DNA of 64,000 nt from assembly GCF_051622035.1 (NCBI RefSeq), contig NC_135362.1:25257001-25321000 (forward strand), read 5' to 3'. Shown here in pieces: positions 1 to 13,196 of the stretch. This DNA is from Arctopsyche grandis. Lineage: Eukaryota > Arthropoda > Insecta > Trichoptera > Hydropsychidae. Within the stretch, counting starts at the first letter, position 1, and each line of letters begins with the position of its first letter. Under the pieces are notes generated by a model that saw nothing but the letters and a program-made list of their open reading frames with translations, was not told the DNA's origin and did no database searches. The position numbers were made by a program, and so were the translations under genes.

Positions 1-3000
1 AACAGTCTCTTGGAGCGAGTTCTTAATAATGCAAAGGTGTCGTAATCTCTGGGATTACCAAAGACTTTGTATATAAAGACATATAATGTATGTATGTAAA
101 AATAAAAATAAATGAAAGTTGGAATGAAAGAATGCGTATAGTGGTCGAATTAGAAAGATACGAAAAATTGTTCAAAATAGAATTGAGTAACAAAACCGCA
201 AAGAGAACGATTTTTATTCGTAAACCACAATTTAAAAAAAGCCACAAACAGAAAAATAAATTTTAATCGAAAAAATAGAATACCAAAACTGAATATATTC
301 TTAGAGGAAAATCACTGAATTTTAATGCAATGCAAACGACATGCGCAAATATTCAAAATTACACCACGATTAGCATATAATCAAAAAAATGTTGGCATAA
401 AAATTATGGTAATCGCAGGGCCATATATAGTGAGTGCATATTTAAAATTGGCGCCACCAACACGCAACTTTTCAAGTAAGAATCCAGTCGAACAACTTCC
501 ACGACAGAGAATAATCCAAAGAACCACACACTCTCGTTTAAGGGCGGTTTGAGAAATGTCGAAAAATATTAAGTTCTTTGGTAACCGGTGTCTTCTGCTT
601 CTGCGACACTGTCCAGAATCTGGTTTAAGATATTCTAACTTTCCACCTAGGATCAGGTTTGATATTTCGCAGAAACTAGACAAAACCACGTCTGCTTTTC
701 GGAAGTTTCTGGAAGTAATCGTCGGTACGCCTTTCATATGCTAATCGCTCATACCAAATAAGTAACGCGAGTCGAGTTTCTTAGTACGCGCATTCCGATA
801 GCGTCACACATCTCGCGGATGAAATACTAAACTAAATCGAGTTTCTAAAGTTTAGAAACTAGAAAACTTGAGAATTTGAAATACATTATATGTAGCTGAG
901 GGTTATACGTGTGCATACACCAGACTAAAATTAGAACAAATTGCACCAGACGAACTTGGCTCACTTTGAACGATCGCGCGATTAATCCATTCGACCAGGA
1001 AGAGGAAAGTCATACATGTATGTTATGATTTTTATGTCAACTTTTAGATGTTTAGATTGTTTGTTTGTTTTTATACAATCTGAAGGTTGATCTCGTTTGT
1101 CTTCACCTTTCAGATCACCGCCCTTATAATCATCGTGACAGATGACTGTTATTTGGACAGGTCGTTACGCGGCACGGTTCATTTGGAGCAATCATCGTTT
1201 GATCTACATATGAACATATATGCGCAAATTGTTTTTCATACATTATGCATATATTTTATATTTGATTCAAAATAGTCATATATAAACATATTAAACTAAA
1301 ACTAAAACACCCAGCTCTGCTTGAGTTCAAATTCATGTGTAAAACAATCACGTTGAAAATGTGTATGCATGCAAAATTTGGCGGAGATTCATTAAGCTGA
1401 TTATGTAAATAAATTAATCGACAAACAGTGACTTGCGTTGACTTTTAAAACAGTGTATGCGGTCAGGGGAGAACACAAACATATTATCTGAATTTAAATT
1501 ATTCTGAATTTAAAAATAGATCATATAATTTACAATGTTTTTTTGATCGATGGTCTATCATTAATCACAAAAATTTTTCGTATATTCAATTTTCGACCAC
1601 ATATGTAGCTTTAAAGGTCTGTTCATACCTATCCAGCACGACCCGTATCCTGCAGGTGTCATGCAAGTGTGGATAGTATTCTTTGGTACAAGTTCTAAGA
1701 TTAGGAGTGTGTACAAGTTCTAAGATTAGGAGCGGGGGTAGACGGTTTCGTCGGCTCTTCCCATGAATCTCACGCGTACTTGTCCCGTATCACCTTCCTG
1801 GGATATTCTCCTGGTAAGAGTTCATTTTTCGAGTCTTTATCAACAAGGAGTAACCGCTTTAAAAATTCGTCTTGTTACATGTCCCGCACCTACCATTTTT
1901 GTGAACCGCGCGCCATCGAATTTATGTATTCGTATATAAATGAAATATAGATGAATTTAATATGTAATAACATTATGCAAATATAATAAAATGCGTCAAA
2001 TCTCAGTCTGGTGCTATTACTTTTTTATATTTATTTATCTATCTAATTGAACCCAATGACTACTGTCAAGCATACAAATTTACAATTCAAATGTCTATGC
2101 TGTCGTCGGTGACACTTTAATTCAATACCCTCTGTGTCTGCATTTTAATGTCAATATGCATCGCATATGTATTATACATATATCAAATTGTAAAATCCGA
2201 GACTCCGAATAGGGAATGCAAATTTACCGGAATTTCCGATAATGGCCGGCAATCGTCGCCATTTACCGCTTCGCGGGAAGATATTGCAAATGGATTGTTC
2301 TGTCGTCAAACCGACTGCAATGCATGTTTTGAATTTGAACCTAAGCAGAGCTGGGTGGTTTTTAAGTGTGTTTTTAATCTAACATATGTATGCATTCGAT
2401 TATATTATATTTATATATGAACATTATTTATCGATCGCCGACTCGTAAGCGTATGGAATTATTTTTCGATTTACCAGTTTACCGCGTGTGCTCAATTTAA
2501 ACATTCATGTTTATTTTAAACCGTGTTGATAAAATTACTGTCAGTATCAATTAAATTAATACATGCAAACAGCAACATAAGGGCAATGAATGTCGAACAC
2601 GAAATGCTAATTAACATTGAAAAAACACTTGAAAACTTTAATATTAGAAATGAAAAATAGTCGAAGGAAGTTGCCTTTGGACCAAAAAAAATCTCAACCG
2701 AATTTACCCTTGACCTGACGAACGAATTTCCACGGAAGAGCTTCCGCGGAATGTGTCCTCTGCATAAAAAGTCATCGACTTTAAAAATTTTAAAACGACA
2801 TTTTAAAAATAGTACCAGATTTGAGAAATTAAAACTGTTTTAGCTTGGTTTGGGCGCCGCACCCTTCCATTAAAATTGACAAGTTTTAATACGATAATAT
2901 TTGAACGCACGGGCGTATCGGTGCATTAACTTACCTGTGTACTAATAAATACAGGGCAAAACTCGATAACGTCATACTTTGTCTATAAAACATCGATTAC

Positions 3001-4235
3001 AATATGAGAGAGGCGACAAATGTACGATAGTAACCAAGATAAAAAAAACTGATAGATAGAGGCGTTTGAATAATGCTCCTTTGCATAAATAATAAATAAA
3101 TTATTCAGCATGCAATGTTTTTCGTGGAAATTATATTTAAACGCGATGAATATATTTCGGAGTAGGGTTGGTAAAAAAAAAGTGTTGCGGCCAAAGATTT
3201 TGACAGCTAACGGGCGCGGCAAGGCCGTTTGAATAAATCTATATACGAAGTGTGATGAACTTGAGTTTGTTACTATGTTGACCACGTGCTCGCTCACATA
3301 CATGTTTTAGGATAATTAAATAAATAATTATTTATAAGTAAATCAAACTTTGTGCATGTATCTATTTGAAATCTAAAGAAACATTTTATTTTTAATTTTG
3401 CACATGAAAAAAATTGAAAACAAAAGACACTCACCTTTTCCGTTTATATCTATCTGGATATCTGGATCAAAGTGAATAAATATCGGCCTTGTAAAAAATA
3501 CTTTTTTAATCGGTTTTTCAACAACAAAAAAAGGGAATTTGTTTTTTTAAATAAAATTTATTTATTTTAGTTGTTTATTTTTTATCAATATTTTTTTAGA
3601 TGAAATTTCAAAGGGGAAGTTTTGTTCAGAGCTGAGAGCAGAGCACGACCAGTCAAGACCAGAACGCGAGATCAACTAACTTGTCTAGAAGTCGAGTAAG
3701 CCGAAATAAACCGCTGACAGTCGACAATGACTGGAACAGCTTTCGACATGAGTTGACAACATTGGCATTCGAACCACGTCATAAAACACAAATATTATAT
3801 ATTGGTCGGTGAGAGATGTCAATAGAGTGCGTCTAATTGCGTCAAACGTTGTAGAAGTATTTGTTGAAAATAAACAACAAGAATATCATCATCCTCAATA
3901 TTAGAATCTTATTTATATTTTTTCCGAATACAACTACAATCCACACGTGCTATTTTTGCCTTTTTTTATAATCTTAAATCTTCGGTATTCCTAGACAGCT
4001 TGTCAGAACAATTAATCAGTATATATGTATGTATGTACATAGCTAAAGAGTGAACAGCTAAACATCCTAGACACACGTGCTATGTGCCACGTTTTTCATA
4101 TTATACATTAAACTAACTGGAAAGGAGAAAATTTGTCTCCTCAGCACATTGGTCGAGCCACTACAAAAAACACCCATGTTCCCGCACATATGTACATGGA
4201 AAACGGATTATTCCGCACATTGTGATCGCGCAAAC
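1..4235. other. Noncoding, AT-rich sequence without a recognised gene
   Basis: No open frame has coding character or splice context. Visible structures are an exact 22-bp tandem duplication around 1688-1732 and an inverted pair (CCAGCTCTGCTTGAG near 1310 and its near-complement near 2345). The latter suggests an old palindromic element of about 1.1 kb. Confidence 0.6.
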
Positions 4236-4239
4236 GATA

Positions 4240-4345
4240 ATTATTGTCACGAAAATCGCGAATACGGAATATCTGGTACTCAAGTTCTCGTTAGTATGAT
4301 AGTTCGCGTAAAAAAATACTATATTGGTTGCCAGACAAAAACTAA
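4240..4345. repeat. MITE family M1, partial copy
   Basis: Contains the family core (AATCGCGAATACGGAATAT, then CTGG and a CAAGTTCTCGTTAGTATGAT stretch) shared with copies at 5.5, 7.4, 10.1, 51.4 and 61.2 kb. Only one side is preserved. Confidence 0.6.
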
Positions 4346-5524
4346 GACTATTTTCCAACTGGCTATTTTCTATTGGATTATCCGTATTCCAGTTAGATTC
4401 GAATTAGACTGTTTGTCAAAGTTTAAAAAATGGTTAGAGTTCAAAAATAAAAAACGGTTTCCGATATATGCTTACGTAATGAAAGAGAGACGAAAAGAAC
4501 TAAAAGCCCACAGTATAACGACCCTTAATGACGGATATCAACTGATATATGAAGCGAAAATAGCACGAGCGCTGGTGAAAACATTCGACGTAAGTCATGC
4601 TTTTTGTTCAGCGCTGAAAATGACTTTCAAAATCGGCAATACATATTCAAATTCCGTCATCAAAAATTAATCCGGCAAAAATAAAAATTGTAAATTTATT
4701 ATTATCATCATTGCTATGCAAATTTATTCATATACATATTTTATAAATACCATATTTTGTACCCAAATTTTAGTGTGGGTGCTTCATCGTGATAATCACT
4801 TTACAGTTTGACATACGTATAATGAAAACATTTCTCCCTTTCATATTTTATATTTAATATACAGAGTGTAACTTTCAAATCGTACGAAAAAAACAAGATT
4901 TTGTATATTAAAAAGGATGTTCAAGGTCACGAATGGGAAATGTGAAACTTTTGATTTGTTTGAATTGACCACCTACAATTGATCAAAATGAAATACAAAA
5001 AAACCACAAACCATCCCCAATCGTGGGGTATTATGATGCGAGGCGAAAAGGAGCTGGTGCTGATCAGAGCGCACATGCATGTATTCTACCTTTTACGACT
5101 ACTTCGAAAACAGGAATTAGCTGAAAGCCATACTATACATTAGAAAGAACAATACGAATTTTTCCTTACCAATTCCGAATCGCGACTATAGAAGTTTACA
5201 GTACAATAAAATAAATATGTAAAACGTTCACTTTCAATAACTTCCATTGTCCCGAGATAAGTAAACTCCTAATTTAGATAAAAAAAATTGAAACGTTTAT
5301 TGGTTGTATGCACAGTGGCACAAACCTTCATCTGATCAAAATTTCAGATAGGAATTAAATTAAATAAAAAATACATAAAAATTTAAGTAAAGTTTATGGA
5401 TTAGTAAATTATAATTCTAATATTTCAATACTTAACGATTTGCAAAGATGAATTTGAACATTTTGCAAAACACGTCTTTTCAGTGCACTCTATTTTTTAT
5501 ATCCTATTCTGGTAAATGGACAAT

Positions 5525-5700
5525 TGGCATATGGTGATCTCGTACACGGCAATCGTTGCCACGAAAATCGCGAATACGGAATATCTGGCACTCGAATTCT
5601 CATTAGCGTGATAGTTTGGGTGTATGACTCTCGGTGGGTGGAATTTTCGGTTCTATATATTTCATGTTCGAGATTTTCGTGACGTGTGGGAGACGCCATA
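5525..5700. repeat. MITE family M1 copy
   Basis: Shows the core AATCGCGAATACGGAATAT, the downstream CTCTCGGTGGGTGGAATTTT segment, and an inverted closing part containing GAGATTTTCGTGACGTGTG. The left and right parts are roughly complementary, as expected of a foldback MITE. No open frame of note. Confidence 0.65.
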
Positions 5701-6749
5701 TATTCTATATATTTATTTTATTTATTTATATTATTTTATTACAATCAATCAATGTACACTCGTCATTACAGATCGCTCCAATGCGACGAGTGTACAAGAA
5801 CAGTTAGAATACAATAATACATAGAATACAATCAGAATACGTAGAATACAATAATTAATAAATACAGAAATAATAATCATAGAGACATCTATGGATTATT
5901 TTTAGATTTTTGTGCACAATTATTGTTACAATTTTATACACATAATAAACACAAAATTATAAATTTCAAATTTCTGTGCATAATTTCTACAAATTATACA
6001 CATAGATTTTTGTGACAACAGGAAATGATCTATTACCAAGTTTCAGGAACCATTTCAACAATGATCAGATAAAATTGGCAAACTCTGATAGAGAAACGAT
6101 CGATTTGGAGTCACAAAACCCCCAAATCTAACCATCAGTTGATTGGCGAATCGAACCAGTGATCGTCGTGGTGCTAAATATGTATATACGCTACCATTAA
6201 TAGGTTTATAATAAAAAGGATAGTAATGCTGGTCAAAAGCGTGAATTTCAATTGTGCCTCCCCATAGCGAATGCCTAAAATTTGATATGAAATTGATATG
6301 TAGTGTAATTTGAAACTAATGACGTAGGTTAACAAAAGGTTAGCAATCGCTTTGAAGCGACTGTGGGTATTTGTGTTTTGTAAGTGTATGTAAAAAAAAC
6401 GCGAACGGAAACGCACAGACAACGTGACATACGTGATTGGCATGGAATGTGCGAGAAGTGGGGGTATGGGCTCGCAATCGGGCCTCCATTTTGATTGGTC
6501 CAACGCGCCAAGCCTCCAACTAATACCGTATGACGTCACGTATGCGCCAGAGATAGCAAAGTATATAAACGCGAACTCAAATTGCAAATGTTCAAGTGAC
6601 CAAATTTTATTCATAGCGACACATATCGGTATGAAAAGGATTTGATGACAGTTTAACATTTTATTCGAATTTCTAGGTCGTTTCCTATTGGGTACTAAAA
6701 ACATCCCACAAGTCATTGCGATGTCAACTCGTGTACAATACATGCTTTA

Positions 6750-7279
6750 GGGCGAAATCACACAGGGAAGATTGCTTGGCTACCCGCTGTTGGAGTTATC
6801 CTACATTTCTTCAAATATGAGATACACTGTTATCGATCATTGTCAAGCAAGGATAAATACAAGGATCAAATTTTACCAAAAACACTCCAGGGGGTGGTTT
6901 TGGGACGGAGCTGAGTGTGCCATGAATATGTGCAAGGCCGGTCTCCCTCACGGGCCCGAAAGTGAAACGCCCGAAAACGCAAATATCGGAAGGCAAAGAT
7001 CGAAAATCGAAAGATCTTAATTCGAAAGATCAAAAAAAAAGGGTGCATGGTAAACGGTGGATACTCACTTAATTTGCGCGAGCAGGATACAACAGGAACA
7101 AGAGGAACAGGCTTTTCCTCCCATATTAATGTGCGCGCGCAGATTACATTTGCGTTTTCGGGCGTTTCACTTTCGGGCCCGTGAGGTAGACCCATGCAAG
7201 GCATGCCACATTTTTTTCGCATGTTTATAAGTATCTAAAAAAAACCATGTGTCGCGTTCCTTCCTGTGTGATTTCGCCC
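6750..7279. mobile_element. PIF/Harbinger-like MITE with a nested palindrome
   Basis: The ends are GGGCGAAATCACACAGGGAAG and its near-complement, flanked by TTA on both sides (6747-6749 and 7280-7282), the typical Harbinger target. Inside, 6938-6986 and 7146-7192 form a second inverted repeat of about 45 bp (containing CACGGGCCCGAAAGTGAAAC). This inner unit also occurs in part at 17597-17692 and 42090-42305, so a different MITE appears inserted within this one. Confidence 0.75.
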
Positions 7280-7384
7280 TTACATCCCATTTCAGGACTG
7301 TGTAGCCGGAATCGTAAAAAAAACGAGCGACTCCAACTCTGATTTATATTTAAATTACATATGCATACACCGGTTCGATTTACA

Positions 7385-7540
7385 TTTAAATTGCATATGC
7401 ATATGAAAGTCGCGAATACGAAGTATCTGGCAGTTGAATTCTTGTTAGCGCGATAGTTCGTCTACGTGTCTCTCGGTGGGTGGAATTTTCGAGTGCTAGA
7501 TATTCCGTATTCGCGATTTTCATGGTAAAAATTGTCTTTT
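7385..7540. repeat. MITE family M1 copy
   Basis: A foldback structure with GTCGCGAATACGAAGTATCT on the left and its near-complement on the right (about 7500-7526). The middle carries the shared CTCTCGGTGGGTGGAATTTT segment. Confidence 0.65.
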
Positions 7541-7905
7541 AATCAAATTACCATTTGTTACATACATTGAATTTTATTTATTTTTAAGTTCAAAAATTTC
7601 AAAAGCTTCTATGTAGAACCGTATAATATAAAGAGTAAGTAGACTATAGAGTGCTTTTCCCAATTGCCACTGGGGCAATGTAACCAGAGAAATGTTATGA
7701 ATGTAACACTCAGACATTCGGACGTACGGACAAACGTACGCATGACCTTTTATATATGTTATATACTTATACAAAAATGATATTAATTCGATAGTCAAAG
7801 TTGAGAATGAATGGCCACTTTCATTTCGGCATTATAATTATACTTTTGTTGCACTTAAAAAAACTCGATTGCATTTCAACAGGTATATTATACATACATA
7901 TATGT

Positions 7906-7947
7906 ATTGTATATATATATATATATATATATACGTATATATATATC
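7906..7947. repeat. (TA)n microsatellite
   Basis: A TA dinucleotide run with one CG interruption near 7934. Confidence 0.9.
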
Positions 7948-8665
7948 CAGAATTGTTCAAATTTGCATATAAATTGCGAGATGATTATTGTCAATAATCG
8001 CCTCATAATAACACGTTTAATATATACACATATCAAGGTTATATAAAGAAATCGACTTTTTTTAGGGATAAGATAAAAAATGTACATATAAACAATAGAG
8101 CTATGCATAATTTTAAGCAAGGCTATATCTTACAAGTATTAAAATTCAACATTATTAAATTCGATAGGCGAAAACACCTAAAAAATGACGAATAGAATGT
8201 AGCGGTATTTGAGCCACACCCCCACTTTTTTACATCGGCAAATGACGCAATATATCCAAAGGGGTATTAAGCTAAGCAGTGAGAAAGTTAAATTTACCAA
8301 TTATTATTTAATTTTTCGGTTGGCATCCAGGCAAAAAATCTGTTTACGTGTATAGAACAGTTCAGCTATTGGGCTAAACTACGTTCAAACACGAAGCGTA
8401 AAAATAGTTTTATTTGCAGGATAGTAGTATTACCAGGAGAGTGTGAGTGTTGAAAAGTTTTTCACATTTCATGACTGGCATGTCGAGTCTTTTTAGGACT
8501 TCAATCGTGGTTTTTTTTTCAAATTTCTTTAGTTTGGGGGAAGAGCCCCTTGGATAAGCTTCTCATTCCCGTTATTTGTTAGTATCCTGCTTCCACACAC
8601 GCAAGTTGCGTATATGAAAGGAGTTACTGTCTACACACATTCCAACACTATTATCATGGTATTGG

Positions 8666-9976
8666 CAGTGGCAGATCAAATAAATGGGGACTCCAAGCCC
8701 ATTTGAAATTTGAGGCCGTTTTCATCATCATTTTTACCATGCTTTTCAGTATATGGTTTTTCATTAGAATTTTACCAAACCATATTTTTTTATTTATTTA
8801 CTATACGTACATGAAACACTATCAGTTTTTGGAATATAATTATTACTGTGGTAAACACCTTTACGCGGGGAAGTGGCTCTCACAACACGTTCTAAAGGGA
8901 AAACGTGGACTGACCTGGAATGTGTCGTTATCTGTTGTAGGGTTCTCCTCGTTCTATGTTACTCGTCGAATCGCAGCCAGCTGTGTGAGCTGGAAGGAGA
9001 AAAGCTGGAGACTCGGTCACGACGTCCTTCTTCTACGTAGACGGCTTCTGGCTGTTCCGTAAACAGTGGCGTATATAGAGGGCGGGAGCTCCAGGAACTG
9101 TACATCTACTACTGAGACTCAGCCGCACGTGGACCGCTCGGCTCTCGGGATGCAGGAAGACACACATGACTGTGTCTCTTGAAGGCCTGATGACAAGAGA
9201 GGCGTCTGGTACGGGAGATCTGAGCTCGAACGTCTCCGAAGAAATTCCGATGGCAAGAGAGCGCTTCTCTCCTTGAGCGCGCCCGGAAAGCTACGTTCGG
9301 GGAGTGGGGGTAGCAGAATGCTAACCTCACCTTTGGCACTGCCACCAACTGAAGGGACGATGAGGAAGACGTAGCGTTACAATAGTGTTTTAAAATACTG
9401 TTACGTATACTAAAAAGAGTAATTGCGATCGGATTAGGCCGGGTAGCGTCCTGAGAGACCGTGTGACCGGTGTAAGTGGTTTTAAGGATTAGCGACAGGC
9501 TAAGTGCATGTAGGCTAAACAATGGCGACCGAGTTGGCTGGTATTGTTCCTTTCACAGAATTGACCTGTACCGTGGGAGCGAATGTCGTGGGAAGACATA
9601 TCCGTACGTGACCATAACAATAGGTAAACAAATTATACGTCGAAGATGTTCTGAGAGATCTATCCCTTATAAGGCGAAACTTAGGCGATATCATGTCATT
9701 CTGGACTGAGCACTGCCAGTGCGTGTATCTCCTTAATCACCAATAAATGCTGTGATACGACTAAGGCCTTTTACTTTGATCCTCCACCCACCCCTACGCA
9801 ACAATACTATTTAAAATAGGTATTCATTTCATTTATTCTTGGTTGACGAACGTATTTTGTACATTCACAATAATTTGTAAGTTGTAAATTTTGGTAGCAA
9901 AGGCCCAATTTGGGGCCCTCAAGATTCGGGGGCCCCAAGCACGCGCTTATTTCTAATGTATGATAAACCACCGCTG
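8666..9976. mobile_element. hAT-like MITE split by an LTR-like insertion
   Basis: The left end CAGTGGCAGATCA and right end (complement CAGCGGTGGTTTA) are flanked by an 8-bp duplication, GGTATTGG at 8658-8665 and GGTATTGA at 9977-9984. The outer parts match the uninterrupted copy at 60569-60913, including the GGGGGCCCCAAGC stretch near the right end. The middle (about 8847-9803) has no counterpart there and is a later insertion. Confidence 0.8.
8847..9803 (+). mobile_element. GC-rich LTR-like insertion (possibly two nested pieces)
   Basis: This 957-bp block begins TGTGGTAAACACC and ends CTACGCAACA. It interrupts the hAT MITE with TTAC on the left and ATAC on the right, a 3-of-4 match. A TTATAAGG box near 9668 and AATAAA at 9742 fit an LTR promoter and poly(A) site. 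The last 405 bp (9399-9803) also begin TGTTACG and are flanked by a perfect ATAC duplication (9395-9398 and 9804-9807), so that part may be a separate solo LTR. No gag or pol sequence was seen. Confidence 0.5.
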
Positions 9977-10074
9977 GGTATTGACATATAATTCTATGAT
10001 GCTTCCCCAATGTGAAGAGAGGCCATGAAATATTGAGTTTTGGAAAAGTTGAAATATGTACACCTAATATAGTA

Positions 10075-10256
10075 ATTGGACTATTCGTCACATTGCGGTG
10101 GTCACAAAGACAATTTTTGCCATGAAAATCGCGAATACACAACATTTGGCACTCAAGTTCTCTTTAGTATGATAGTTATCGTTAGTATGATGGACTTTTC
10201 GGCTGCCAGATGTTCCGTTATAGAGATTTTAGTGACTTTGTGACCAGTAATCACCG
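10075..10256. repeat. MITE family M1 copy
   Basis: The inner arms GGTCACAAAG and CTTTGTGACC enclose the M1 core. The right end reads CAGTAATCACCGAACC, the complement of the GGTTCGGTGATTA terminus seen at 51333. It directly precedes the ZAD pseudogene. Confidence 0.7.
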
Positions 10257-10275
10257 AACCACCTAATATGTATAT

Positions 10276-10310
10276 AGCTGTAGTTTGTGTAACTTAGACC
10301 AAATCTCAGG
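10276..10310 (+). promoter_or_regulatory. Conserved ZAD-gene upstream box (pseudogene copy)
   Basis: AGCTGT, then TTAGACCAAATC, ending 78 bp upstream of the ATG of the pseudogene. The same arrangement is seen before the other ZAD-C2H2 genes in the window. Confidence 0.55.
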
Positions 10311-10387
10311 ATGAGTGCGAAAAGTCAAAACTTTCAACAGTAGCGCAATTTTTGTCTTGTTTTATGTAGATTTTGATCTGCGCAGTA

Positions 10388-11440
10388 ATGGAGATCAAGC
10401 TTTGCCTTTGCTATGCACCAGCCGAGTCTTCTGTCTCCATCCATGATAATCCTCATCCACAGGTTCGACGCGTTCGGGCCTGCTGTCAGCTGCGGGTTGG
10501 TTTCGATTACTTTTAACCTGTTGCTATCCATTAGTCAGACTGATCACTAACTTTCCCATATGTCAGGTTAAGAAAAATTATGGTTTACCAGATATGATAT
10601 GCGCACTATGAAACTAATGTAGAAGCAGTTTTTGAAGTATTTGTCTTAAAATTGACGAAGTGTCAAAACTAAGGTTAAAAAAAAAAGTTTGGAGCCGGAA
10701 GAAATTTTGCTGGAAGTTTTATGATGAGAGAATGAGTCGAGTGTTGATTCGCCTGCAAACTTTTGTAATTTCCCTATCAATGACGGGAAAACTAAACAGG
10801 AATTGAATGCTTTTGAAGGTTAGTATCAATTTAATTTTAAATATAAATCCATCAATAAATTGACTAGTCATCCTTATAATCAAATATATATAATGTCAAT
10901 CTTAATTTACAGGTGTGTAGAGGAAAAGTTACTTAGTGTGAGCCGGAATGTAGTAATGAGCCTGAAATTATAGATGATGCTAAACATCAATTAAATAATC
11001 AAATTAAATCATTAAACAAAAACCATGCACACTTTACGAATAAAAAATAAACAAATTCTAAAATTTCAAAATCACATGACGGAGTAAAATCATATAAATA
11101 TGTAAAATCATATATTTGTTTAATATCGTTTACTCAAAAATCTCACCTTACAATATATAAATAAAATCTTATTTTGGGGAAAAACCCTCCCTATAATTGT
11201 GGTATCTGTCTGAAATTTTTTGTTCATATAATCTAATCTTGTAATTCGTAGAAGATCTCATACCGGGGAAAAGCATTACACATGTGGCATTTGTTTAAAA
11301 TCATATCTTGCCAAACATGTATATACAAATGTATCATATTGGAGTGAAATCACATATTAAATATGCACTTTGCAAACATGCAGATGTAAATATTTGTTTA
11401 AAATCATTTTCCACAGACGTAACAAGTGCAAAAATGCTAA
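10388..11440 (+). pseudogene. Decayed ZAD-C2H2 zinc-finger gene
   Basis: The first exon (10388-10495) keeps the family's 108-nt length and its GT donor. However, the start reads MEIKLC where functional members have MECRLC, so the first ZAD cysteine is lost. The second exon is recognisable from about 10565 (acceptor CAG, then the VKKNYGLPDMIC segment) but runs into stops. A third-exon remnant from about 10915 retains the GGAAAAGTTAC start and scraps of C2H2 fingers (CGICLK near 11200 and HTCGICLKS near 11280). Frameshifts and stops throughout leave no usable protein. This remnant lies 26 kb from the main cluster. Confidence 0.85.
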
Positions 11441-11473
11441 GATTTACATTTTTTTATTTTATTTTTAATTTAT

Positions 11474-11940
11474 AATAGGAATGCCTAACAGGTAACCCCA
11501 ATGCTCCTTCTTAGCCAGAAACATTGTACACTTGATACAAATATTATTAGTATTATACAAAATACATAAATACATATCAATTAATATCCACAGAGACATC
11601 TAAGTATAGTCAAATTTGTAAATTTGAAGCATTTTAAACAATTAAGTAAATACATATCAATTAACATCCACAGAGACATTTATAGTCAAATTTGTAAATT
11701 TGCAGCATTTTATACAATTCATCAAAATTCGAAATTGCTGAAAACTTGAGATTTTGCGAGAAAATGGGTAAGGTTGCCAATTTTTTGGAACCATTTCAAT
11801 GAAAATCAGATCATTTGGCAAACTGATCCACCTGGAGTCACAAATCCAAGGTCTAGCCGGCAGAAACCAGTGCAATTTGAACCCGTGACCACTCTGTTCA
11901 AAGCATTATATGCTAACCACTATTATATTCTGCTGGTTCT
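11474..11940 (-). mobile_element. tRNA-like SINE copy
   Basis: On the minus strand it starts ACCAGCAGAAT. A TGGTTAGCATATAATG A-box-like element and a GGGTTCAAAT B-box-like element suggest a tRNA-derived pol III promoter. The body carries an internal tandem duplication of about 75 bp (11574-11720), and the 3' part has the TAACCCCAATGC segment. It is homologous to the copy at 16945. Confidence 0.7.
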
Positions 11941-13170
11941 TCAAACTAAAACTTCTTATATTTATTTACACATTTACTATTATTTTAAAAAATATGTATA
12001 CAGTATGCTATACACTTATTAAATGACTACATAATCCCACTTGTTCGGGCTAACTCTCGGTAACAGACTTAAGTAAGCCTATCTATACATTTAACCTCTA
12101 TTTAGAAAAGTTTGTATGAACATTTGAGGAAAATAAAGATATATTGATAAATAATAAAGCACTTAATGCTGAAAAAATAAATTAATATCATGTGACTTAC
12201 ATTTGAGAAGACTTTCCTCGACAATATCTTTAAAATCACATTCTGAATCTCTTCTTTTACTTCCAACAATTATAGAACAAGCAAGTTCACATTAATTTTT
12301 GTATTACAATTAAAGTTCCTTTTTTTTCAATTTACATTTTGCTTATATTTTATTTTTAATCTTATTTATTTTGATTAAATCTGCATGTAAACGCAGTTAT
12401 ATAATAAATTATCACAACATATACATATTTTTATTTTTATTTGACATGGCCCGGCCGACCTAGAACTAAGAAGTATTCCTATTTGGCCCTTCTAAGTTGG
12501 AAACCCCTGAAATAACCTCAACCTTTATCCAAGATATCTCATTTGTTATTGCAAATGTGTCAAGTCAGATACAAAAACAGCTCCAGGAATGATCTGATAC
12601 AAATTGAAAGCCCGAGAAAAATATATTCAATCGATAAGATAGTAAATTCAAATAAAATAAACTATAAAGAAATCCGGAAATATGTATATAATATTTGATA
12701 AAGGTTTCGATCTTAGATATAAGATAATAATTTTAGGATGAATCAACAAATTATGAATGCTATGATTTAACAGCAAAATATTATGTTTGTAAGTGATGAC
12801 AAAACGATAATATTAAACGTTTTGAAATGTTTTCTGTGAATTGTTTTTAGAACTTCAGCAATTAACACAAATATTTTGAACTTCTTGATATTTCAATCTG
12901 ATGAAATAGTATGAAATGTTGATTCATTTTCGCAAAAGTACATATAATAGATAAATATAACAATGGGCTACTTTTTTAATCGACATATTTGATTATAACT
13001 CAGAAATCTTTAATAATTTGAACTAAATTATTAAGATTACGAAAAGATATTGAAATTTTTTAATTTGGACGAGCTTTCGAAATATATTTCATTAAAAAAA
13101 ATGCCTCTCCACGTTGTATGGTCATTACTCAAACTACCTGAATTATATTAATACAGGTAGTTTGAAACAA
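11941..13170. other. AT-rich noncoding stretch
   Basis: No recognisable gene, repeat terminus or coding signal. It ends at a homopolymer run of C at about 13172-13189. Confidence 0.6.
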
Positions 13171-13196
13171 TCCCCCCCCCCCCCCCCCCATTTGAA

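Noticed and set aside
4077-4670. 197-codon plus-strand open frame
   Set aside because: It runs through a MITE core, shows no domain or coding bias and has no splice context.
6174-6743. 189-codon minus-strand open frame
   Set aside because: Low-complexity, hydrophobic translation of noncoding sequence next to a MITE, with overlapping frames on both strands.
8703-9062. 119-codon open frame
   Set aside because: It starts in the hAT MITE and ends in the LTR-like block, so it crosses two unrelated elements.
13172-13189. Run of C as a purine/pyrimidine regulatory tract
   Set aside because: A simple homopolymer with no gene nearby; may partly be a sequencing artefact.
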